A DNA stretch of 20,918 nt. Source: a virus. The number at the start of each line of letters is the position of its first letter. Position 1 is the stretch's first letter. Of the stretch, positions 16,428 to 20,918 are shown one piece after another. The notes under the pieces are model-generated. The model had not been told where the DNA came from. It did not search any database and saw only the letters and a list, made by a program, of their open reading frames with translations. Position numbers and translations under genes: made by a program. The stretch covers positions 1-20,918 of the IMG/VR virus record IMGVR_UViG_3300044825_001900. The stretch is one strand, 5' to 3'.

Positions 16428-17128
16428 TTCGCCAGCTTCCCGACGGCTCGATGATGATCCCGCGCTTCGACGCGGCCACGGTTGCGCACCTCGATCGGAC
16501 CTATCCACGCGTCGCCGGCGGCGAGTTGAGGTGGTGGAACCGTCCGCTCTCGGCGTGCGTGACCGTCGACGAGATCCGGAAGCGATTCGAGGGGCGGCGC
16601 GCCGTCGTGCTTGGCAAGGGCCCGAGCCTCGAGCGGATCCGCGAAGTCGCGATCTACGACGGCGATCTCGTGGCGTGCGTCAACGAGTCGGCGCTGGCGA
16701 AGGGCGTGCCTCGCGTCGACCTCGCGCTTGCCGTCGATCCGCCCGTCGTGAAGACGCTCGCCAAGCTCCGCGAGGGACCGCTTCTCCTCACCGATCCTGG
16801 GTGCGCAGAACTCACCGACCGCGCGACCGCCTTGTCCGATCTGTGGGATTCTAGACTTCGCCCGAACTCCGGGTGCTCTCCTGCGCTATTACGGCTCCTC
16901 AGGCGCGTCGGAGTCTCAGAGCTTGTCATGGTGGGGTTCGACGGCTTCGACGCGCCCACCCGCGGCGCAACGTACGCTGGCACAATCCTGGCGCTCGGGG
17001 TGAAAGATCGGGGCAACGGCGACTTCGGATCCATCAACGAGATGATCCGCGCGGAGATCGACGGGTGGGAAGTCCCGATCACGTGGCTGCATCGCGAGCC
17101 GAAGCCGCGGGTGCCGAAGGGCGGTTGA
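16424..17128 (+). CDS. DUF115 / MAF_flag10-like Rossmann protein
   Basis: 234 residues from the ATG overlapping the hub stop (ATGA). The core has RRAVVLGKGPSLERIREV near residue 60, then GDLVACVNESALAKGV, VDLALAVDPPVV and, later, SGCSPALLRLLRRVGVSELVMVGFDGFD. This succession ('G.GPSL', 'N.al', 'D.a.a.D', 'SG..A..l...lG...i.lvGfD') matches DUF115/MAF_flag10-type proteins and the related sialyltransferase-like (GT42) fold, some of which act on nonulosonic-acid or other sugars. It is the last gene of the plus-strand series, coupled to the tail hub. A sugar-transfer role on virion or cell surface is inference; binding residues are not proven. No membrane segment is seen. Confidence 0.6.
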   Translation: MIRQLPDGSMMIPRFDAATVAHLDRTYPRVAGGELRWWNRPLSACVTVDEIRKRFEGRRAVVLGKGPSLERIREVAIYDGDLVACVNESALAKGVPRVDLALAVDPPVVKTLAKLREGPLLLTDPGCAELTDRATALSDLWDSRLRPNSGCSPALLRLLRRVGVSELVMVGFDGFDAPTRGATYAGTILALGVKDRGNGDFGSINEMIRAEIDGWEVPITWLHREPKPRVPKGG

Positions 17129-17161
17129 CGCTCCTGCTGAGACGCCGGTCGGCGTACTTGT

Positions 17162-17185
17162 ACGCTTCTGAACGCTTCTGAACGC
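17162..17185. repeat. Tandem 10-bp direct repeat
   Basis: ACGCTTCTGA occurs twice head to tail (17162-17171, 17172-17181), followed by the first four bases again (ACGC). It lies next to the GCGTAC-TT-GTACGC palindrome, which shares the ACGC. Too short to assign a function; it could be chance or a protein-binding site. Confidence 0.6.
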
Positions 17186-17403
17186 CCGCGACGCACGTAG
17201 CTGAGAATCGCATGGTCTTGGCTTCGAATTGGCCGTAAGGGATGGCGAGCGCGATGGTTGCGCCAAGCGCGATCTGTAGCTGGGCGGTAGTTGGGCGATC
17301 GCAAACCGAATCTGCTACCACGACTGCGCCGATCCCATGGAAACGCAGAGCGTCGCGCTGCCCCTGGAAAAAAAGAAAAGTGTAGCTCGGCGGTGCAACG
17401 AAG

Positions 17404-17440
17404 ACGGGCGCGACGTCCCGAGGTAAGACGCCGCGCCCGT
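17404..17440 (-). terminator. Long hairpin at the end of the minus-strand operon
   Basis: Fourteen-base arms (17404-17417 and 17427-17440) pair around a nine-base loop. On the minus-strand RNA the single imperfect position is a G-U pair; on the plus strand it is an A-C mismatch, so the stem favours the minus transcript. It begins 36 bases past the stop of the 380-residue gene. A T-rich tract (minus strand, about 17383-17367) comes some 20 bases later rather than immediately, so classic rho-independent termination is uncertain. Confidence 0.5.
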
Positions 17441-17475
17441 GAAGAAGGAGGCCCGTGAAAGCCTGCGCGAGGATC

Positions 17476-18618
17476 CTACAGCACGCCGAAGTACTGCGGC
17501 AAGACCCAGGGATATCGGGCGTGGTCGATCCGCTCGCGCGCATCCTCGAGCAGCTCGTCGGCTCCGAGTTCGTCGGCCGCGTTCAGCGGATGGAATAGAT
17601 ACTGGTTCACGCCGTCCGCGCCTCGATTCCAGGTCGAGCCAGGAACGCGCGATACCTTCGGCGACTTCGTTCCTTCGATCATGCCGTCGAACCGCACGTC
17701 GTAGGTGTAGCCGACCAGCGCCTGTCGCTCCTCGCGCGCCGCCTTGATGATGTTCAGGCAGTCGTCGAGCATCGACTCGAGGATACTCCGAATGCGAGCG
17801 TCGATCATCGAGTCCATCGCCAGCGTGCGCCCGATCTCGGACGCGAGCGACGCCGTCTGGTAGACGGAGAAGAACGGCACGTCCGCGCCGAGATGATCGC
17901 CCGCGCCATCGTCGACGAGCGGCCAAGACTCCCAGGCCAGAAGGATGATGCGGTCGCGCCAGACCCGGATCGTCTCGACCATCGGCCAGAGCTGGGAGAA
18001 CGAGCAGATGTCGAGCATCGAGTTGAAGAACTCGAGGCACCCGCGCAGGGTGCGGTTGCGACCACGGTTGCCGAACCGCTTCGCAGGGTCGCCGCCGTTG
18101 CGCAGGTAGCTCCACTTGGCCGGGCGCATCTCGTCCTCGGGCCGGAACCAACGCGAGGCGTCGTTCGGATTCTTCGGGTCGTACCACCCCGCCCGGAAGT
18201 ACGCCAGGAACTGAATCGCCGCGCACACGCCCGCGTGGTAGACGCCGTGCTTCGTGTAGGCCCACGCGAGGTGCCGGATCGAGATCTCCTGCGGCGCGAG
18301 GTTCCACGTGCCCTTGTCCTCGGGATCCATGTCGGCGAACTCGAAAGTGGGCGCGAGCGCTGGCAGCTTGGCGAATTCGGGCGTCCCGACATCGGCGTAG
18401 CCGACGCGCTCAATCGAGTCGGACACCAAGCGCTGGAGGTAGCCGTGGAGCGTCGAGAACTCGATCGGGACGCCGCGGTCCTGCGCCACGTCGAACACGT
18501 CGTACGGGCCGATCGGAGCCACGCCGCCGCGCATCCAGAGGCGCTGGTCCTTCTCCGGCGTGTACGTCTTGAGCCACTTCGACAGCGCGGGCGGGGTGGG
18601 AATGGTCAGGTCAAACAC
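17476..18618 (-). CDS. Unrecognised 380-residue protein
   Basis: The chosen start is GTG at 18618, with GGAG eight bases upstream; a frame extension of 13 codons contains that ribosome site and is unlikely to be translated. I do not recognise the family. The protein is soluble-looking, rich in Trp, Tyr and Arg, without signal peptide or clear membrane helix. It opens FDLTIPTPPALSKWLKTYTP, has aromatic helical stretches (LAWAYTKHGVYHAGVCAAIQFLAY; LEFFNSMLDICSFSQLWPMV) and an acidic-rich end (ELGADELLEDARERIDHARYPW). Codon use agrees with a true gene. It is the last gene of the minus-strand operon, 14 bases after the upstream stop, and faces the tail genes. It could be a virion component or a host-interaction factor; no function is assigned. 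Confidence 0.72.
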   Translation of the reverse strand: MFDLTIPTPPALSKWLKTYTPEKDQRLWMRGGVAPIGPYDVFDVAQDRGVPIEFSTLHGYLQRLVSDSIERVGYADVGTPEFAKLPALAPTFEFADMDPEDKGTWNLAPQEISIRHLAWAYTKHGVYHAGVCAAIQFLAYFRAGWYDPKNPNDASRWFRPEDEMRPAKWSYLRNGGDPAKRFGNRGRNRTLRGCLEFFNSMLDICSFSQLWPMVETIRVWRDRIILLAWESWPLVDDGAGDHLGADVPFFSVYQTASLASEIGRTLAMDSMIDARIRSILESMLDDCLNIIKAAREERQALVGYTYDVRFDGMIEGTKSPKVSRVPGSTWNRGADGVNQYLFHPLNAADELGADELLEDARERIDHARYPWVLPQYFGVL

Positions 18619-18631
18619 GGGCGCTTCTCCT

Positions 18632-18979
18632 TCAAGGGATGACGGTGCCGCCAGCATCGACGATGGCCGTTTCCATCGCGGCCACGGCGGCGGCGTGCCG
18701 AGCCTGCTGATCGGTCGACGACTCGTTTGGAAGCACGTGCGTCGTCACGGTCGTGTGGATCGTGATCGGGTCGTTGTTCTCGTCGACGACGTCTGGATGC
18801 GTCCACTTGATCTCGGTGGCGAGCGGCGTGTCGGATCCGCTGGCCTCGAGCGTCTCGCTGCCGCCGTGGAGGAAGCCGTCGACGTGCGCCTCGGCCCAGT
18901 CGGGGCCGAGCTGGTTGGCTCGCTTCGCGGTCGTGACCGTGGTGGAGCCGTAAACGCTGATGGCGTGCTGCGTGATCAT
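18632..18979 (-). CDS. Hypothetical 115-residue protein
   Basis: The start ATG at 18979 overlaps the upstream stop (ATGA) and has AAGGA at eight bases; the longer frame lies within the upstream gene. Sequence features: a beta-like N-terminus (AISVYGSTTVTTAKRANQLG), a middle with ATEIKWTHPDVVDENNDPITIHTTVTTHVL, and a C-terminal helix (QQARHAAAVAAMETAIVDAGG). No membrane segment, cysteine cluster or known motif. Coupling to small membrane-protein genes on one side and the 380-residue gene on the other suggests a shared operon, but no function follows from the sequence. Confidence 0.65.
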   Translation of the reverse strand: MITQHAISVYGSTTVTTAKRANQLGPDWAEAHVDGFLHGGSETLEASGSDTPLATEIKWTHPDVVDENNDPITIHTTVTTHVLPNESSTDQQARHAAAVAAMETAIVDAGGTVIP

Positions 18980-19257
18980 CGATCGTGTCCTTGGGTTGCC
19001 TGTCGCTTCAGCAGGGCCTCGCGCACCGTGCGCCGCGCCCACGCGCCTGGGTCATCGATCTCTTCGAGCGTTTGGTTCGTCTCGAACTCGACGATGCCTC
19101 CGACGTTCGGATCGTACCAGTAGGTTCGAGCTTTCCCTGGAACGCGTTCAAGCTGCCGTCGCACGGAGACGTGGACGATCAGCAAGCCAGCGCAGAGAGC
19201 GATCAGGATGACGTCGGCCAGGATCCAGTCACGAAGGGTTCGGCGTTCTCCGGACAT
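18976..19257 (-). CDS. Small single-helix membrane protein
   Basis: 93 residues from ATG 19257; a TTG at 19266 would add three residues but is too close to the GGGGAG upstream. The N-terminus is MSGERRTLRDW followed by one membrane helix, ILADVILIALCAGLLIVHV, then a basic RRQLERVPGK and a soluble part of about 55 residues ending in a charged helix (WARRTVREALLKRQATQ). The positive residues flank both sides of the helix. It overlaps the upstream gene by 29 bases and the downstream one by four. Architecture resembles phage lysis or membrane accessory proteins (i-spanin or holin partners), yet no signature confirms this. Confidence 0.62.
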   Translation of the reverse strand: MSGERRTLRDWILADVILIALCAGLLIVHVSVRRQLERVPGKARTYWYDPNVGGIVEFETNQTLEEIDDPGAWARRTVREALLKRQATQGHDR

Positions 19258-19576
19258 GCTGCCCAAGCTCCCCGAGCTTCTCGTCGATGTCCAAGAGCCG
19301 ATCCTGTTGCTCGGTGGAGAGTCGTCGCTGCTCGACTGCCTGTTGTTCCAAGCGAGTGATCGCGCCCACGATCCCCACCTGGGTTTCCTCGATCTTCGTC
19401 ATCGTCGACTGCGCGTGCGTAAGAGTCTCGATCCCCTTCGTCGCGAGCTTCTCGGTCGCTGGCTTCACGATGTCGATCAGCAGCATCTTGCCGAGCCGAT
19501 AGAGGCCAATGAGCATGCCCAAGCTGCAGAGCGGAAGGAGTGCGTGGTTCTCGAGAACGCGAAGCCATTCGTTCAT
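19229..19576 (-). CDS. Membrane helix plus coiled-coil protein; holin/spanin candidate
   Basis: 115 residues from ATG 19576, which overlaps the upstream stop as ATGA; a GTG five codons earlier has no ribosome site. One membrane helix lies at residues 13-35 (ALLPLCSLGMLIGLYRLGKMLL), followed by a long charged heptad-like region (KIEETQVGIVGAITRLEQQ, EQRRLSTEQQDRLLDIDEKL) that should form a coiled coil. This design is shared by BhlA/UviB-type holins and by Rz-like spanins. Neighbouring genes also encode small membrane proteins, which supports a lysis cassette, but no endolysin is visible nearby, so the role stays open. Confidence 0.65.
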   Translation of the reverse strand: MNEWLRVLENHALLPLCSLGMLIGLYRLGKMLLIDIVKPATEKLATKGIETLTHAQSTMTKIEETQVGIVGAITRLEQQAVEQRRLSTEQQDRLLDIDEKLGELGQHVRRTPNPS

Positions 19577-19755
19577 CGGGGAAACGTACACGCACCCGAC
19601 CAGTCGGGCAACCCGACCGGGTCAAGAGTCGACCACCAGGCGAGCGCGACGCAGGACGCGATCGTGAGCACGAGCGGGATCCAGAACCACCCCGGTTCAC
19701 GCCGGTAGCAGCCGACCAGCCAGCCGACGCGGCGGCGCACGCGGGCGTGTCTCAT
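19573..19755 (-). CDS. Small membrane protein, 60 residues
   Basis: Start ATG 19755 with GGAG eight bases upstream, overlapping the previous stop by four bases; the stop overlaps the next ATG likewise. The basic N-terminus (MRHARVRRRVGW) precedes one hydrophobic segment, FWIPLVLTIASCVALAWW, and a short tail ending in GACTFPR. IASC within the helix resembles a lipobox, but the hydrophobic stretch continues after it, so a lipoprotein is doubtful. It could belong to a lysis set with the adjacent membrane proteins; this is inference from size and context. Confidence 0.55.
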   Translation of the reverse strand: MRHARVRRRVGWLVGCYRREPGWFWIPLVLTIASCVALAWWSTLDPVGLPDWSGACTFPR

Positions 19756-20102
19756 GATCGAAGCTCCGCCGCAGACAGCGCATCTGCCTTGAACTGACAC
19801 GCGACCGCTTCGACGTGATCGAGCGCGGAACGCAACCCGTTCGCAACGCTGTCGAGATCGATGCGATGGCTACAGAGCCGGTGAGCTATCAAGAACGTTT
19901 TCGCCATGTCGTCCCATTGCCAGGTCGATTGGTTGACGAGCTGCTGCGGACTCACGCCGACGATCTTCGCGAACGCAGCGAGCCCGTCCTCTAACTGCTT
20001 GAGTCGGTTGACCGTTCGCCCGCGTCGCGGCCAGCTCGAGAATCTCCGACTGCGTTCGCCACGTCGCGATCCACCGACGTGTAATCGGTTGACCAGCACC
20101 AT
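19752..20102 (-). CDS. Hypothetical protein, probably the 3' part of a frame-disrupted gene
   Basis: ATG 20102 gives 116 residues, but this start has a poor ribosome site and the first 30 residues are Arg-rich and look non-coding. Good coding begins near VNRLKQLEDGLAAFAKIVGV, with third positions mostly G/C from there, and continues through SPQQLVNQSTWQWDDMAKTF to the end AELRS. The stop overlaps the next gene (ATGA). Bases just upstream look coding in the two other minus frames (see the neighbouring small gene), so the real product may start at GTG 20152 and have about 132 residues, broken by two indels. No family recognised; probably soluble and helical. Confidence 0.5.
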   Translation of the reverse strand: MVLVNRLHVGGSRRGERSRRFSSWPRRGRTVNRLKQLEDGLAAFAKIVGVSPQQLVNQSTWQWDDMAKTFLIAHRLCSHRIDLDSVANGLRSALDHVEAVACQFKADALSAAELRS

Positions 20103-20152
20103 CCGCCACGGTCGCGCCACTGGATCGCGTAGAGCCGGTCGAGGCGTTTCAC
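19991..20152 (-). CDS. Short 53-residue reading frame, possibly the 5' part of the disrupted gene
   Basis: Starts at GTG 20152, overlapping the upstream stop as GTGA, the same junction type used across this operon. It opens MKRLDRLYAIQWRDRGGWCW, and third codon positions are G/C-rich up to about 20075, after which this frame loses that bias while another minus frame (TWRTQSEILELAATRANG) gains it. It may be a real tiny protein ending at 19991 or the intact start of the longer gene that ends at 19752. Confidence 0.45.
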   Translation of the reverse strand: MKRLDRLYAIQWRDRGGWCWSTDYTSVDRDVANAVGDSRAGRDAGERSTDSSS

Positions 20153-20478
20153 TTGGTTGCCTCCCGAGCGTCGTTATCCAGCGCTGGATTTGCCTCAGCG
20201 AACGCCGCCAACGCAAGATCCAAAGCATCCAGAGACTCCTTGTCTCTCCATACGGTGGCGGTGTCGGCAGCCTTCGCCATCTCATCCGCCTTCACCAGCG
20301 CCGCCTCCAACTTCGCGACCCGCTCCCGCAACGCGGCGAGTTCGGCGCGGGCAGAACTGACTCGGTCCTTGCTCCCACACTCACAGGTGTATGGAGGAAG
20401 GGCGCGCAGTTGGGCGCACGCATGCGTGTGTATCGAGTAGTCCGAGTCCTCTCCAAGAACGACATCCCATGCGCTCAC
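20149..20478 (-). CDS. Hypothetical coiled-coil protein, 109 residues
   Basis: GTG 20478 is chosen because GGAGG lies six bases upstream and the codon overlaps the previous stop (GTGA); GTG 20493 would place the ribosome site inside the gene. The N-terminal third (SAWDVVLGEDSDYSIHTHAC, LPPYTCECG) has three cysteines and histidines that might bind a metal, though no standard motif is complete. The middle is a clear heptad-rich helix (ARAELAALRERVAKLEAALV), and the end is acidic and alanine-rich. Coiled-coil small proteins like this are common among accessory phage genes. No function can be named. Its stop is coupled to the next start. Confidence 0.62.
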   Translation of the reverse strand: MSAWDVVLGEDSDYSIHTHACAQLRALPPYTCECGSKDRVSSARAELAALRERVAKLEAALVKADEMAKAADTATVWRDKESLDALDLALAAFAEANPALDNDAREATK

Positions 20479-20609
20479 CACGCACCTCCACACGCTTCGA
20501 TAATCCGAGCGACGAGAAACCAGTTCCAGAACATCACCACAACGAACAGTACCACGCTGAATGCGTCTTCACGCGAGACCGAGAACAGGTAGTCGATCGG
20601 GCGTTTCAT
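20475..20609 (-). CDS. Tiny membrane protein, 44 residues
   Basis: ATG 20609 overlaps the upstream stop (ATGA) and has AAGGA eight bases before it. After a short soluble start (MKRPIDYLFSVSRED) comes one strong membrane helix, AFSVVLFVVVMFWNWFLVARI, then a brief tail ending in CGGAW. A longer frame upstream overlaps the preceding gene and lacks a ribosome site. Such single-pass miniproteins can be holin or antiholin-like, or modulate host membrane proteins; the sequence does not decide. Confidence 0.58.
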   Translation of the reverse strand: MKRPIDYLFSVSREDAFSVVLFVVVMFWNWFLVARIIEACGGAW

Positions 20610-20914
20610 GGGTTCGGTCCTTCCGGGATCGGCATCCAGTGGCTCATTCTTCGCTTCCCTGTATATCCGCACTCGCCGCAACCCGAACCGCGATCTGGGG
20701 GCGACCCGAGTTCCTCGCTATCGGAGCACCCGCTACACGGGCCAGTCCACTCCGCAACAGCGTGAACCTCGTTATCAATGATGAGGTATCGACGCCGCCG
20801 ATCAAGGCGGCATCCAGCCAGCTTGTCAGCCTCGCTCCACGTTGCGGGCTCGTCATCTCTGACAGATACCCCGCTGACTTCGCGCAGCACTCGGCGGTCA
20901 ACGCTTCCGCTCAC
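20606..20914 (-). CDS. Zinc-ribbon-like protein near the right edge
   Basis: 102 residues from GTG 20914, four bases from the window end. The frame stays open to the edge, so an earlier start is possible, but GTGA at this codon matches the overlap style of the operon. The first half includes DEPATWSEADKLAGCRLDRRRRYLIID. The second half holds CSGC, 15 residues, then CGEC, followed by GYTGKRRMSHWMPIPEGP: a CX2C-X15-CX2C arrangement that would bind one zinc. Similar small zinc-ribbon proteins are frequent among accessory phage genes, where partners are mostly unknown. Nucleic-acid or protein binding is possible; no more can be said. Confidence 0.55.
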   Translation of the reverse strand: MSGSVDRRVLREVSGVSVRDDEPATWSEADKLAGCRLDRRRRYLIIDNEVHAVAEWTGPCSGCSDSEELGSPPDRGSGCGECGYTGKRRMSHWMPIPEGPNP

Positions 20915-20918
20915 GTCT

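Larger units (their letters stand above)
17129..17475. other. Convergent intergenic region
   Basis: No convincing gene lies here. It separates the plus-strand late genes from the minus-strand operon and contains short palindromes (17142-17167: CGCCG-GT-CGGCG and GCGTAC-TT-GTACGC), a tandem 10-bp repeat, a long hairpin and an A-rich run that is T-rich on the minus strand. It probably serves to stop both converging transcripts. No tRNA-like fold was found. Confidence 0.55.

Noticed and set aside
17205-17250. TTCGAAT sequence suggesting a tRNA T-loop
   Set aside because: Flanking bases do not form a T-stem, and no acceptor or anticodon arms could be fitted on either strand.
17079-17543. Possible 154-residue minus-strand gene in the convergent gap
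   Set aside because: Some residues look plausible, but the only usable start lies inside the upstream gene, no ribosome site precedes a later start, and the frame runs through the hairpin and into the DUF115-like gene.
17455-17598. 47-residue plus-strand frame with AAGGAGG upstream
   Set aside because: The spacing to GTG is only three bases, and the frame is antisense to the end of a well-supported gene.
1-20918. CRISPR array, insertion sequence or integration genes
   Set aside because: No regularly spaced direct repeats, terminal inverted repeats with a transposase, or recombinase-like protein could be seen.

Overview
The window reads as the head-and-tail morphogenesis region of a siphovirus-type tailed phage or prophage of a GC-rich bacterium. 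The host cannot be fixed from the sequence: no tRNA, integrase, attachment site or host gene is visible. Codon third positions are strongly G/C, and several very long antisense frames are side effects of that composition.

Region 1 (1-4387, plus strand) is the head module. It holds a minor head/morphogenesis protein cut by the left edge, a combined prohead protease-scaffold protein with a possible nested scaffold start, a decoration-like protein and the major capsid protein. A strong intrinsic terminator or attenuator follows the capsid gene.

Region 2 (4396-7280) is the connector and tail-tube module: two small head-completion candidates, an HK97 gp10-like neck protein, a tail-terminator candidate, the major tail (tube) protein and a tail assembly chaperone. 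The chaperone gene appears to use a programmed -1 frameshift to make a longer second form.

Region 3 (7277-17128) is the tape measure and tail tip. It contains a 624-residue tape measure, a membrane-anchored-looking tail structural protein, two tandem beta-propeller-like proteins that share a C-terminal Dit-like domain, a large tail hub protein and a small DUF115-like Rossmann protein. Nearly all junctions are tight (ATGA-type overlaps), so these genes probably share one late transcript.

Region 4 (17129-17475) is a 347-base convergent gap with a 14-bp-arm hairpin, a tandem 10-bp repeat and a T-rich tract on the minus strand.

Region 5 (17476-20918, minus strand) is a compact, translationally coupled operon read right to left towards the late genes. 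It encodes a 380-residue protein I do not recognise, several small single-helix membrane proteins (holin/spanin candidates), a CxxC-CxxC zinc-ribbon-like protein at the right edge, and one gene whose reading frame appears broken twice. No endolysin, terminase, portal, integrase or repressor is visible.

The most interesting items are the chaperone frameshift signal, the paired propeller/Dit-like tail-tip proteins, the DUF115-like protein in the tail cluster and the opposing small-membrane-protein operon.
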